64,000 nucleotides of DNA from Rhodocyclales bacterium (GTDB lineage Bacteria > Pseudomonadota > Gammaproteobacteria > Burkholderiales > Rhodocyclaceae), in contig JACPEH010000002.1 of assembly GCA_016183655.1 (NCBI GenBank), forward strand, positions 1 to 64,000, written 5' to 3'. This document shows positions 10,749 to 19,021 of the stretch, piece after piece; within the stretch, counting starts at the first letter, position 1, and the number at the start of each line of letters is the position of its first letter. The notes below the pieces were generated by a model that did not search any database, had not been told where the DNA came from, and was given only the letters and a program-made list of their open reading frames with translations. A program made the translations under genes and the position numbers.

Positions 10749-10780
10749 AAAGCCCCGTCCTTTGGAAAGGACGGGGCTTA
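10749..10780 (-). terminator. Rho-independent terminator after tRNA genes
   Basis: Read leftward, AAGCCCCGTCCTTT pairs with AAAGGACGGGGCTT and is followed by TTTTTCTTTT. It sits about 40 bases beyond the tRNA-Arg 3' end and should end the tRNA transcript before the RHS gene. Confidence 0.85.
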
Positions 10781-10821
10781 TCTTGAGTTCGAAGGCGCCA
10801 CCTCTGTGGTCCTTCTGTATT

Positions 10822-10898
10822 TGGCGCGCCCGGAGAGATTCGAACTCCCTACCCCTTGGTTCGTAGCCAAGTACTCTATCCAGATGAGCTACGGGCGC
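10822..10898 (-). tRNA. tRNA-Arg (anticodon ACG)
   Basis: 77 nt. Acceptor GCGCCCG pairs with CGGGCGC; discriminator G and CCA are encoded. The anticodon stem is CTTGG/CCAAG with loop CTACGAA, giving anticodon ACG (read ICG after deamination, decoding CGN). The T-arm has the usual GTTCGAATC loop. It lies 63 bases downstream of tRNA-Ser(GCT) on the same strand and may be co-transcribed. Confidence 0.97.
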
Positions 10899-10961
10899 AA
10901 CAGAGAAACGAGATTATACGGATCGTTTCTTTTTTTGCCAAGTTCGATGCTGCAAAAAACT

Positions 10962-11055
10962 TGGCGGAGACGGAGGGATTCGAACCCTCGATACGAGTTT
11001 TAGCCCGTATGCTCCCTTAGCAGGGGAGTGCCTTCGACCTCTCGGCCACGTCTCC
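10962..11055 (-). tRNA. tRNA-Ser (anticodon GCT)
   Basis: 94 nt, class II tRNA with a long variable arm. Acceptor GGAGACG pairs with CGTCTCC; G and CCA are encoded. The anticodon stem CTCCC/GGGAG encloses CTGCTAA, anticodon GCT, reading AGC/AGU serine codons. It lies just downstream of lysC. Confidence 0.97.
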
Positions 11056-11099
11056 GGAAGGGCGCGATGATAGCCGTTTCACCTCGCCCGGTCAAACCG

Positions 11100-11131
11100 C
11101 TTCGGGGCTGTTTCCTGCCCCGAAGTTTTTT
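11100..11131. terminator. Hairpin terminator next to lysC
   Basis: CTTCGGGGC and GCCCCGAAG form a 9-bp stem followed by six T on the plus strand. It lies just beyond the lysC stop codon. On the lysC (minus) strand the T-run is on the wrong side, so termination efficiency for lysC is uncertain. Confidence 0.55.
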
Positions 11132-11138
11132 GCCCGTT

Positions 11139-12362
11139 TCAGGCCTGGTCGAGGCCGAAGGTCTTGTGCAGAACGCGCACGGCGAGTTCCAGATACTTCT
11201 CGTCGAGCACGACCGAGATCTTGATTTCCGACGTGGAGATCATCTGGATGTTGATGCCTTCCTCGGCCAGCGAGCGGAACATCTGGCTGGCGACGCCCGG
11301 GTGCGAGCGCATGCCGACGCCGACGGCGGAGACCTTGCAGATCTTGTTGTCGCCGACGATCTCGCGCGCGCCGATGTGGCTCTTGACGCTTTCCAGCACG
11401 CCCTGGGCCTTGTTGAACTCGCTGCGGTTCACGGTGAACGAGAAATCGGTGGTGCCGTCGTGGCCGACGTTCTGGATGATCATGTCGACGTCGATGTTGG
11501 CGTCGGCGATCGGGCCGAGGATCTGGTAGGCGATGCCCGGGCGATCAGGCACGCCGAGCACGGTGAGCTTGGCTTCGTCGCGGTTGAAGGCGATGCCGGA
11601 GATGATCGGTTGTTCCATGTTCTTGTCTTCCTCAACAGTAATCAGCGTGCCTTCGCCTTCATCCTGGAAACTGGAGAGCACGCGCAGTTTGACCTTGTAC
11701 TTGCCGGCGAATTCGACCGAGCGGATCTGCAGCACCTTGGAGCCGAGGCTGGCCATTTCCAGCATTTCCTCGAAGGTGATGGTATCGAGCTTGCGCGCTT
11801 CGGCGACGATGCGCGGGTCGGTGGTGTACACGCCATCGACGTCGGTATAGATCTGGCACTCGTCGGCCTTCAGCGCGGCGGCCAGCGCAACGGCGGACGT
11901 GTCCGAACCGCCGCGGCCGAGCGTCGTGATGTTGCCGTTCTCGTCGGCACCCTGGAAGCCGGCGACGACGACGACATTGCCTTCGGCCAGGTCGTTGCGG
12001 ATCCGCTCGTCGTCGATCTGCAGGATGCGCGCCTTGGTGAAGGTGCTGTCGGTCAGCACGCGCACCTGCGGGCCGGTGTAGCTCTTCGCCTTGCAGCCTT
12101 CCTGCATGATGGCCATCGCCAGCAGGCCGATGGTGACCTGCTCGCCGGTGGCGGCGATGACGTCCAGCTCGCGCGCATCCGGATTGGGCATGACTTCCTT
12201 GGCCAGTGCGATCAGGCGGTTGGTTTCGCCCGACATGGCCGACGGCACGACGACGACGTCGTGTCCCATGGCTTTCCAGCGCGCCACGCGCTTGGCGACA
12301 TTCTTGATGCGGTCGGGGGAGCCGACCGAAGTGCCGCCGTATTTCTGAACTATCAGCGCCAT
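11139..12362 (-). CDS. lysC: Aspartate kinase
   Basis: 407 aa. It phosphorylates aspartate, the first step toward lysine, threonine and methionine. The N-terminal kinase motif VQKYGGTSVG and GRGGSDTSAVALAAALKA are intact. The C-terminal half carries two ACT regulatory domains (VLGVPDRPGIAYQIL and SAVGVGMRSHPGVASQMF), so feedback inhibition by lysine and/or threonine is expected for this monofunctional class. The length matches Pseudomonas and Corynebacterium type enzymes. hom and thrC of the same pathway lie at 27.6-32.4 kb. Start ATG at 12362; upstream sequence is non-coding. Confidence 0.97.
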   Translation of the reverse strand: MALIVQKYGGTSVGSPDRIKNVAKRVARWKAMGHDVVVVPSAMSGETNRLIALAKEVMPNPDARELDVIAATGEQVTIGLLAMAIMQEGCKAKSYTGPQVRVLTDSTFTKARILQIDDERIRNDLAEGNVVVVAGFQGADENGNITTLGRGGSDTSAVALAAALKADECQIYTDVDGVYTTDPRIVAEARKLDTITFEEMLEMASLGSKVLQIRSVEFAGKYKVKLRVLSSFQDEGEGTLITVEEDKNMEQPIISGIAFNRDEAKLTVLGVPDRPGIAYQILGPIADANIDVDMIIQNVGHDGTTDFSFTVNRSEFNKAQGVLESVKSHIGAREIVGDNKICKVSAVGVGMRSHPGVASQMFRSLAEEGINIQMISTSEIKISVVLDEKYLELAVRVLHKTFGLDQA

Positions 12363-12485
12363 TGATGATCCAAAGTTACCGTGAAAAGACGCGATTCTAG
12401 CGCATGGCAGGCTTGAAAAGTAAGGTGTTTTTGCCTTTTCGTCCGTCCGGGTTTCGTGTCCAAGATGACGTTAGCGTCATGCTGC

Positions 12486-12513
12486 TTGCAAATATATGTA
12501 TTTGGTCTATACT
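12486..12513 (+). promoter_or_regulatory. Sigma70-like promoter of the XRE gene
   Basis: TTGCAA, 16 bases, TATACT, in an AT-rich island between the divergent lysC and XRE genes, about 90 bases before the XRE start codon. Assigned by eye. Confidence 0.5.
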
Positions 12514-12602
12514 GCGAATTGTATTACTAAAGTCATAGGCCCTAGGTCATATGGCAGGCGGGGTTTTCCCCCGATTAATCCATGGTTAGCGAAAGGACAG
12601 TC

Positions 12603-12908
12603 ATGAGCAACGTCAAGGCCATCGAAAAGATCGAGCCCCGTGAGATTCGCCGCAAGCTCGGTCTCAACCAGCAACAGTTCTGGTCCAAGATCGGCGTCAC
12701 GCAGAGCGGCGGCTCCCGTTACGAGAGCGGGCGCAACATGCCGAAGCCGGTGCGCGAGCTGCTGCGCCTGGTGCATGTCGAGCAGGTCGATATCCAGCGC
12801 ATCCGGCGCGAGGATGTCGAGGTCATCGAATACCTGAAGAGCCAGGAACCGGAACTGCTGAAGACCCTGCGCAAGTCCGCCAAGGCGAAAGGCAAGAAAG
12901 CCGCCTGA
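12603..12908 (+). CDS. XRE-family helix-turn-helix DNA-binding protein
   Basis: 101 aa. A single helix-turn-helix lies at about residues 17-50 (REIRRKLGLNQQQFWSKIGV then SGGSRYESGRNMP), followed by a helical segment and a lysine-rich tail (KSAKAKGKKAA) that could help bind DNA. ATG at 12603 is preferred over ATG at 12582 because GAAAGGACAG sits at the right distance before it. It stands alone, with convergent and divergent neighbours; its target is unknown. Confidence 0.85.
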   Translation: MSNVKAIEKIEPREIRRKLGLNQQQFWSKIGVTQSGGSRYESGRNMPKPVRELLRLVHVEQVDIQRIRREDVEVIEYLKSQEPELLKTLRKSAKAKGKKAA

Positions 12909-12924
12909 GCACGGTTTTCGCCGC

Positions 12925-13773
12925 TCAGGGATTGAGGCTGACCTCGATCCCGAGCGCGGCGATGCGGGCGGCGAAGGCTGCCAGCTGTTCGATCGAAAGT
13001 CGGCCCAGCCGCGAGGCTTCGGGCTGGAGGGAAGGGCGTGCAAGGCCGTAGAGGTGCACGCCCTTTATCTTTGTCCGTACGCTGTCGAGCAGCGCCAGGT
13101 AGGCCGCTTGCTCCTGCTCGTCCGGAGCGGCGCCATCCAGCGCGAACCAGCAGGTCTGGATCCAGGTCGGCGCCAGTTCGGCGCAGGCGATCAGATTGGC
13201 GTGCGCCTTCTGCGGCGAGTAGGCGATCTTGTTGACCGCCGCGATGCCGTCGCTGGTGGCACGGTCGATCTTGAACCAGACCTCGCCGGCAGCGTTTTCT
13301 CCGCCGTAGTTCCCGATCCGGCGGATGCCTTCCCGGACGCCGGCCCGATGCAGCAGGCTGCCGTTGGTGATCAGGCGAAGCTTGACCGTCTCCGGCAGTT
13401 GCAGGTCCTGCATCAGGCGGCTGATGCGTGCGACCGCATCCGGGAATTCCGGCGCACTGGTCGGTTCGCCATTTCCGGAGAAGGCGACGTCCATCAGGTG
13501 ACGGGCGTCTTCCGGCACTTCCTTCGCCATGAAATCGCCCTGCACGATGTCCCGCAACAGGGTTGCCAGTTCCGTTTCCAGCAACGCCAGGTCGATCGGC
13601 GGCGGCCCGCCGCGCGTCAGGTCGGGCACCTGGCAGTAGACGCAGGCCCAGTTGCAGGCGTTGTTCGGGTTGAGGTTGATGCCGACCGAGACGCCGCCGG
13701 CGCGGCGCGAAACGACCGGGTAGACGTAGCGGAAGCCGGAGTAGTCGCGGCGGTGGTCGGTAACGGTCAGCAT
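12925..13773 (-). CDS. Radical SAM protein
   Basis: 282 aa. The cluster motif ACNWACVYCQ (CX3CX2C, about residue 38) binds the 4Fe-4S cluster, and the AFSGNGEPTSAP segment fits the SAM-binding GGE-like motif. There is no second cysteine cluster, so it is not a SPASM enzyme. It is divergent from queD with about 80 bases between starts, which hints at but does not prove a link to queuosine or tRNA modification. It is not a typical QueE, which is shorter. Substrate unknown. Confidence 0.85.
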   Translation of the reverse strand: MLTVTDHRRDYSGFRYVYPVVSRRAGGVSVGINLNPNNACNWACVYCQVPDLTRGGPPPIDLALLETELATLLRDIVQGDFMAKEVPEDARHLMDVAFSGNGEPTSAPEFPDAVARISRLMQDLQLPETVKLRLITNGSLLHRAGVREGIRRIGNYGGENAAGEVWFKIDRATSDGIAAVNKIAYSPQKAHANLIACAELAPTWIQTCWFALDGAAPDEQEQAAYLALLDSVRTKIKGVHLYGLARPSLQPEASRLGRLSIEQLAAFAARIAALGIEVSLNP

Positions 13774-13851
13774 GGCTCGGAGCAGGGGCGTGCGGAGGGA
13801 GTGTCAGCCCCGATGATATAATCCTTCCCCGCTTTCCACACGGCTTTCGCC

Positions 13852-14295
13852 ATGCTCATCACCCGCCGCCTCGAATTCGACGCCGGTCACCGCATCCCCG
13901 ACCACAAGAGCCAGTGCCGGCATCTGCACGGCCACCGCTATGCGATCGAGATCACCTTGTCCGGCGAGATCATCCGCCAGGACGGCGACGCGGCGAACGG
14001 CATGGTGATGGACTTCTCGGAAGTGAAGGCGCTGGCGAAGCGGCACGTGGTCGATGTCTGGGACCATGCCTTCCTGGTCTACGCCGGCGACAAGGTGGTG
14101 CTGGATTTCCTGCGCAGCCTGCCGGACCACCGCACGGTCGTCCTCGATTGCGTGCCGACCGCGGAAAACCTTGCCGAGGCCGCCTTTCGCATCCTCGAAC
14201 CGGTCTACCGCGACACCTACGGCAACCACCTCTGCCTGCAGCAGGTCCGTCTCTACGAAACCCCCAACTGCTGGGCCGACGCGGTCCGCTCCTGA
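13852..14295 (+). CDS. queD: 6-carboxytetrahydropterin synthase (QueD)
   Basis: 147 aa. It converts dihydroneopterin triphosphate to 6-carboxytetrahydropterin in queuosine biosynthesis. The zinc histidines are visible in FDAGHRI and CRHLHGHRY, with the catalytic cysteine in KSQCRHLHGH. VMDFSEVK and the C-terminal LQQVRLYETP are typical of the PTPS/QueD family, and length is normal. The next gene converges on it from the other strand. Confidence 0.95.
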   Translation: MLITRRLEFDAGHRIPDHKSQCRHLHGHRYAIEITLSGEIIRQDGDAANGMVMDFSEVKALAKRHVVDVWDHAFLVYAGDKVVLDFLRSLPDHRTVVLDCVPTAENLAEAAFRILEPVYRDTYGNHLCLQQVRLYETPNCWADAVRS

Positions 14296-14298
14296 TCG

Positions 14299-15867
14299 CT
14301 AGGACAGCGCGCGCAGTAGCAGCAGCAACAACCCCAGCAACAGCGCCGCGTAGCCGGTCAGCGCATAGTCCGAGCGCAGCGGCGGCTCGCGCGGCGCGTC
14401 CGGGTCGATGAAATCCTTCGGGAACGGGCGCGGGCCGACCGGGACGATCTGCCGCTCGGCCGGATCCCGCGGCACGCGCTGCCGGTATTCGCGGCTGTCG
14501 ACCACCGGGAAATCGCCCCAGGCACGGCTCGACGGCAGTTGCGGGATGCGCAGGAAGAGCAGCGCGTCGATGTCGCCGGCCAGCACCTGCTCGAAGCCGC
14601 TCAGCGGCCGCCGCGCCGTTCCGCCCGCCAGGCGCAGCAGGTCGGCGCCGATCTCCTCGAAGGCGGCGGCGGGGTAGAGGCGGGTCCGGTCTTCCGTCAG
14701 GTAATCGAAGCTCGCCTTGCCCTGCTGCAGGCTGCCGTTGGCGATGGCCACTGCCGGCAGCCCGACGATCGCCCGCAGCCAGCTTTCCGGGCCGCGTGCC
14801 GGAATCCGCCAGTCCAGCGCGCGCAGCGCGGAGATGCTGATCCCGGCGCAGTTGGCGCGCGCATGCTGGTAGCTGAACTGGTGCCGGTAGAACTGGTTGA
14901 AGACGCGGCCGAGCGCCGACTGGATGTGCGCGGCGGCGCGCGCGTCGCGCAACACGGCGACCAGCATGTACGACGGTCGGTACCAGGCCTGGCCGGCATT
15001 GAGGTCGGCGAGATAGTTGTCGAGCGGTACCGGTGCGGCGACGATGCCCTTCTCGCTTTCGGCATCGAGCGTGTAGTAGTTCGCCACCAGCCAGTCGTGG
15101 ATCGCGCCGTCCGCGCCGATGCGGCCGGTGACGACGGCGAAGTGGCCGCCGTGCGCCTCGTCGTCGTCGCCCTGCGCACCGTTGAGGATGAAGCCGAGCA
15201 CCGGTCGGCCGGCGTCGTTCGCTGCCGCTCCGGGGCGCTGCCAGAGCAGCTCGGTGGCGAACGGGGAACGGGCACCGCCCTGCGCCTGCTCGCGGATGCG
15301 TTCGCGCAGGGCGAGCGGATCGGCGGCCAATGGTCGCGCGGTCGACTGCGCCGGCAGACGGAAATCTAGCGGCCAGATCGTGCGCGCCACGAAGCGGCCC
15401 TCCTGCCAGTCGCCACGCACGCGCAGCGGTCGTTCGGCGAAAAAGCGCGTGCTCGATTCGTCGTACCAGGCGCGGTTGAGCGGATGGCGCGGCGCCAGCG
15501 TCATTGCCAGTTCCGCACCGTCGGCCAGCAAGCGCCGGCCGTCGGCGGACAGGCGCGCCTCTGCGACGAGGCCGTCGGCGCCGGTCCACACCAGCGGCGG
15601 ATAGTCGAGCGCCGAGCCCGGCGGTGTTGCCGCATGCCACTTGGCAATGTCGTCGGCGAGCGGGTGCGTGCGCGAAAAGCCGGCCTGCGGCTGGTCGGTT
15701 TGCGGCACCGCGATCCGCTCGTGCCGGAAGAACCACAGCGCCTGCGGAATCGTCGCGCAGTCCCGGCATTCGCCCGTGGTCAGCCGGAAATTGCCGGCCG
15801 GCAGCAGGCCGAAGGCGCCGGTGTTGGCCGCTTCGATAACGTGGGGGGGCGGGGCGGCGGTGGTCAT
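14299..15867 (-). CDS. Unrecognised membrane-anchored protein, possible cysteine-peptidase-like fold
   Basis: 522 aa from the chosen ATG (MTTAAPPPHVIEAANTG). A single hydrophobic helix at the very C-terminus (about LLLGLLLLLLRALS) would anchor it. HGGHFAVVTGRIG in the middle and, later, ARANCAGISISALRAL supply a histidine and a cysteine in contexts resembling papain-like DUF4105/Lnb-type proteins; this is an inference, and the family is not recognised with certainty. No good ribosome site marks the start, and the frame is open further upstream to 16005. Before island insertion this gene probably lay directly downstream of tRNA-Ser(TGA). Confidence 0.7.
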   Translation of the reverse strand: MTTAAPPPHVIEAANTGAFGLLPAGNFRLTTGECRDCATIPQALWFFRHERIAVPQTDQPQAGFSRTHPLADDIAKWHAATPPGSALDYPPLVWTGADGLVAEARLSADGRRLLADGAELAMTLAPRHPLNRAWYDESSTRFFAERPLRVRGDWQEGRFVARTIWPLDFRLPAQSTARPLAADPLALRERIREQAQGGARSPFATELLWQRPGAAANDAGRPVLGFILNGAQGDDDEAHGGHFAVVTGRIGADGAIHDWLVANYYTLDAESEKGIVAAPVPLDNYLADLNAGQAWYRPSYMLVAVLRDARAAAHIQSALGRVFNQFYRHQFSYQHARANCAGISISALRALDWRIPARGPESWLRAIVGLPAVAIANGSLQQGKASFDYLTEDRTRLYPAAAFEEIGADLLRLAGGTARRPLSGFEQVLAGDIDALLFLRIPQLPSSRAWGDFPVVDSREYRQRVPRDPAERQIVPVGPRPFPKDFIDPDAPREPPLRSDYALTGYAALLLGLLLLLLRALS

Positions 15868-15955
15868 GGCGATGATGTCGACGCGATTCGGGCCGCAAGT
15901 AGGAGTGATGGTCGCCGTTCCCGTACGGCTGCGGCGAACCGTCAGCAGACCGGGG

Positions 15956-15969
15956 TGGCGGAAGCGGTG
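15956..15969 (+). repeat. Left attachment-site copy (attL core)
   Basis: TGGCGGAAGCGGTG, identical to bases 23253-23266. It corresponds to the last 14 nt of tRNA-Ser(TGA) including CCA, read on the opposite strand. The flanks differ on both sides, so the visible core is 14 bp. Confidence 0.7.
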
Positions 15970-16083
15970 TCCGTTGTCGGGTAGTCCAGAGCATTCTACC
16001 AGCATCCAGAATTCCTCGGTGTTACAAGGCTTTTAGAGGTTTTATCGTCTTGACACGTCCAGAGCAAACTACCAAAATCCACG

Positions 16084-16110
16084 TATAATTTGTATGTTGG
16101 TTTGTATGTT
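16084..16110 (+). repeat. Tandem TTTGTATGTT repeats before int (arm-type site)
   Basis: A TATAAT box (16084-16089) runs into two TTTGTATGTT units separated by GG (16089-16110). Related pairs occur at 22265-22286 (inverted) and 23180-23203. Location near both ends and just upstream of int suggests integrase arm-binding sites, and the overlap with a -10-like box suggests autoregulation of int. Confidence 0.6.
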
Positions 16111-16134
16111 AAAGCGCTTTGATGTGAGGAAGTC

Positions 16135-17397
16135 ATGGCTAGGCAAATTAATAAGCTGACTGCACGGCAGGTGGCTACGGCGAATGCTCCGGGGTTGCTT
16201 GGGGACGGTGCCGGGCTGTATTTGCAGGTCGGCCCAACGGGCGGCAAAAGCTGGCTCTTCAGGTACATGCTCGCCGGGAAGGCAAAGAGCATGGGGCTTG
16301 GTGCTGCCCATACCGTGAGCTTGGCCGAAGCTCGGGAGAAGGCAAGGAATGCGCGCAAAATGCTGCTTGATGGCAAAGACCCCGTTCTGGTGAAGCGTGA
16401 GCACTTGGCTTTAGTCCGTGAGTCGCAAGCCAATCAAAAAACGTTCGCTGACTGCGCCGCAACTTATGTCAGCGCACACCGGGCGGGGTGGAAAAACTCG
16501 AAACATGGCGATCAATGGACTTACACGCTCGAAGAATTTGCGAATCCCGTGATTGGTTCGTTGCCGGTCAGCGAAATCAAGCAGGCACATATTCTGAAAA
16601 TCCTTGAACCGATCTGGCTTTCGAAGTCTGAAACCGCATCCCGCCTGCGTGGCCGTATCGAAAAGGTGCTTGATTGGGCGAAGGTTCGGGGTTGTCGGCA
16701 AGGCGACAATCCTGCTGCGTGGCGTGGGCATTTGGAGGTTCTTCTGCCTGCTATTCCAAGGTCTGGACGGATAAAGCATCAGCCTGCGCTCCCTTATCAG
16801 CAAGTTGCCGAATTCATGTCCGCGCTTTCTTGCCGGGAAGGGTTTTCTGCGAGAGCGCTGCAGTTTGCGATATTGACCGCCTGCCGTTCTGGCGAGGTGC
16901 GCGGTGCCACATGGTCGGAAATTGATCTTGCCGGCAAGACTTGGACGATCCCCGCAAGTCGAATGAAGGCGAAAAAGGAACACGTTGTTCCTTTGTCCGC
17001 AGATGCGGTGAAAATTCTCAAGGCGCTGCCGAGGGTTGAAGATAGCGAATTCGTTTTTATTGCCCCTCGTGGTGGGCAACTCACGGACATGGCTCTAACT
17101 GCCCTTATTCGAAGGATGGATTCGGAGAAGGAGGGCGGGTGGCGAGATTCTGCCGGCAATGTGGCCACCTGCCACGGCATGCGAAGCACGTTCCGCGATT
17201 GGGCTGCTGAACAGACTGCCTTCCCGCGAGAAGTGATCGAACATGCTCTGGCGCATCAACTCAAGGACAAGGCAGAAGCTGCTTATCAGCGTGGTTCCTT
17301 GCTGGATAAGCGCCGCAAGCTGATGGAAGCATGGGCGACCTACTGCAAAACCAAGCCCGGCAAAGCGAAGGTGACACCGATTCGAGGGGCTGCATGA
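16135..17397 (+). CDS. int: Tyrosine-type site-specific integrase (P4-like)
   Basis: 420 aa. The N-terminal arm-binding domain (LTARQVATANAPG, LGDGAGLYLQV, residues 8-90) is of the DUF4102 type found in P4-like integrases. Catalytic residues are visible: R251 (TACRSGEVRG), H347 and R350 (CHGMRSTFRDW), H370/H374 and Y384 (AAYQRGS). It should insert and excise the island at tRNA-Ser. GAGGA precedes ATG 16135. Its stop overlaps the next start by ATGA. Confidence 0.95.
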   Translation: MARQINKLTARQVATANAPGLLGDGAGLYLQVGPTGGKSWLFRYMLAGKAKSMGLGAAHTVSLAEAREKARNARKMLLDGKDPVLVKREHLALVRESQANQKTFADCAATYVSAHRAGWKNSKHGDQWTYTLEEFANPVIGSLPVSEIKQAHILKILEPIWLSKSETASRLRGRIEKVLDWAKVRGCRQGDNPAAWRGHLEVLLPAIPRSGRIKHQPALPYQQVAEFMSALSCREGFSARALQFAILTACRSGEVRGATWSEIDLAGKTWTIPASRMKAKKEHVVPLSADAVKILKALPRVEDSEFVFIAPRGGQLTDMALTALIRRMDSEKEGGWRDSAGNVATCHGMRSTFRDWAAEQTAFPREVIEHALAHQLKDKAEAAYQRGSLLDKRRKLMEAWATYCKTKPGKAKVTPIRGAA

Positions 17398-17750
17398 GAA
17401 AGACCCTTTTGGACGGTGACATCAGAAGCCGCGATCTGCTTCGCGATGCGGCTGCCGACCTAGCACGTCTCGTGATTGATACAGCAGGGCTAGATTCAGC
17501 AATGTACAAAAAGGCGGGAGAGGTTTTGCAACTAGCAACCGCAAAATCTGGGAATAGAAGTGCCCTTACGATTGAAGAAATGAACGAATTGTTTGACCTA
17601 ATGGCCGGTCAAATCAACCAAGGGAAGAGCCAAGTGGCAGCCGCACAATATGCACAGCAACATGCCGCCTGCTTCCTTCGGCTAACCGAGCGCCAGCTTA
17701 TCAACATCTTTAAAAGCGTAGCGAAACTGCAGTTCAATCCTTCGAAATAA
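17394..17750 (+). CDS. Unrecognised satellite protein
   Basis: 118 aa, mostly helical, no membrane segment and no family I recognise. ATG overlaps the int stop (ATGA), so translation is coupled to int. The C-terminal half (QYAQQHAACFLRLTERQLINIFKS) is amphipathic. It could be a regulator or excision accessory factor by position only. Confidence 0.7.
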   Translation: MRKTLLDGDIRSRDLLRDAAADLARLVIDTAGLDSAMYKKAGEVLQLATAKSGNRSALTIEEMNELFDLMAGQINQGKSQVAAAQYAQQHAACFLRLTERQLINIFKSVAKLQFNPSK

Positions 17751-17838
17751 TCAGCCCACGTTTGTTACCTAGGGTACAGAATTCTTAACGGCTATCTTGC
17801 GTCCATGCGGTTCTACCGCGATTCAATAGGACGCAATC

Positions 17839-18075
17839 ATGAAACTCCTTCGCTTGCCGGGCGTACTCGAACGCACCGGAAAATCTCGCAGCGGCGCCTA
17901 TGCTGATATCAGCGCTGGGCTTCTGCCAAAGCCGGTTCAAATCGGTTTGCGCGCAGTCGCTTTTCCCGAGCATGAAATCGATGCCGTAGTTTCTGCACGA
18001 GTCGCAGGACGGTCGCAGGACGAAATCCGCGAACTCGTTTCTCGCCTTCATGCACAGCGCAAGGAGGCGGCATGA
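17839..18075 (+). CDS. AlpA-family regulator / excisionase-like protein
   Basis: 78 aa. The winged-helix pattern of AlpA is visible: LLRLPGVLERTGKSRSGAYA, then ISAGLLPKPVQIGLRAVAFP and EHEIDAVVSARVAG. AlpA proteins in P4-like satellites and PICIs switch the element between integrated and induced states or aid excision. It starts a run of four genes joined by ATGA overlaps (alpA, 60-aa gene, toprim-like, repA-like), so they are probably one operon. Confidence 0.88.
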   Translation: MKLLRLPGVLERTGKSRSGAYADISAGLLPKPVQIGLRAVAFPEHEIDAVVSARVAGRSQDEIRELVSRLHAQRKEAA

Positions 18076-18254
18076 CCACAAAAACCCCCGACCAAATCCG
18101 GCGAGAAATCCGGGGCGAACTTCACCGCCAGCGCTGCCTGGACAACGATCACAGCATCAGCCGCCTACTTGATGATGCCTCCAAGCTAGACGCAGAGCTA
18201 AAAGCCCGTGGCGTGTTGAAGTATCCGACGCATTGGGGCAAGTCGCCGAAATGA
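18072..18254 (+). CDS. 60-aa unknown protein in replication operon
   Basis: Begins with TPDQIRREIRGELHRQRC, rich in charged residues and helical. It overlaps alpA at its start and the toprim gene at its end by ATGA junctions, which supports real translation. Function not recognised. Confidence 0.7.
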   Translation: MTTKTPDQIRREIRGELHRQRCLDNDHSISRLLDDASKLDAELKARGVLKYPTHWGKSPK

Positions 18255-19021
18255 ATTTCGCGCTCAGCGAGCAGCGGGCACTGGTCAAGGCAAGGGCGGC
18301 GGAGGTATTCGCTGCGCTCGGTGCCGAGGACACGAGCAAGCATCAGCGCTGCATCTTTCCAGACCATGCCGACCAAGACCCGAGCTTTCGCACGTACGGC
18401 GAGCGGTTTATCTGCACCTGTTCGCATGGCGATGTGATCGACGCCGTTAGCCGTGTCACGGGGCTGAATCACGCTCAGGCTGTGCATTGGGCTGCGGAAC
18501 GAATTTCAGGCGGTTTTAGCCCTGTTGCTGCGCGTCCGAACGTCATTCCTGCACCGCTGCCGCGCAATGGATACGCGGCGCAGCTTTGGATTTCTGCCGA
18601 CCGTGAGGATGCCTATGTGCAACAGCATGCTTACTGCCAGCGGAAGGGCATCGCACACGCTTTTGGTGCTGGGCGAACTTTGGTTAGCGGTTCCGTAGTC
18701 GGCGAGCAGGCTGATTGCGTCGTCGTACCAATACGCGAGAACGGCGCCGGGAACGTTATCGCGGTTCAAGCCATCAGTGACGCCGGAGCAAAGCAGACCT
18801 TTGGAACGCTTGGTGATGGGTATCTGCTTGTCGGTGACGAGCGCGACCTGTCTGCCCCGTGGCTGGTCGTGGAAGGCTGGGCGACTGCCCATGCTGCCCG
18901 GCAAGCGGAGCGCTGTTCAATTGTCTTGATTAGCTTTGGCAAGGGCCGGCTGCAGAAGGTGGCGCAATTGGCCGCAGATCGATATCAACCGGCAGCAATT
19001 TCAATACTGGCGGAAGTATGA
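18251..19021 (+). CDS. Toprim-like primase/zinc-finger protein, apparently lacking the DxD motif
   Basis: 256 aa. A CHC2-like zinc segment (HQRCIFPDHADQDPS ... FICTCSHGD, residues 34-66) is followed by a linker and a toprim-like domain with the glutamate motif LVVEGWATAHAA and LISFGKGRLQKVA. In related plasmid and phage primases the domain continues to an acidic DxD motif, but here the frame ends at ISILAEV with no DxD. It may be a DNA-binding or degenerate primase acting with the ATPase encoded next, which it overlaps by ATGA. Confidence 0.8.
   Translation: MNFALSEQRALVKARAAEVFAALGAEDTSKHQRCIFPDHADQDPSFRTYGERFICTCSHGDVIDAVSRVTGLNHAQAVHWAAERISGGFSPVAARPNVIPAPLPRNGYAAQLWISADREDAYVQQHAYCQRKGIAHAFGAGRTLVSGSVVGEQADCVVVPIRENGAGNVIAVQAISDAGAKQTFGTLGDGYLLVGDERDLSAPWLVVEGWATAHAARQAERCSIVLISFGKGRLQKVAQLAADRYQPAAISILAEV

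Noticed and set aside
12925..13773. Calling the radical SAM gene queE because it adjoins queD
   Set aside because: It is longer than QueE and has a CX3CX2C motif in a different sequence context; neighbourhood alone is not enough.
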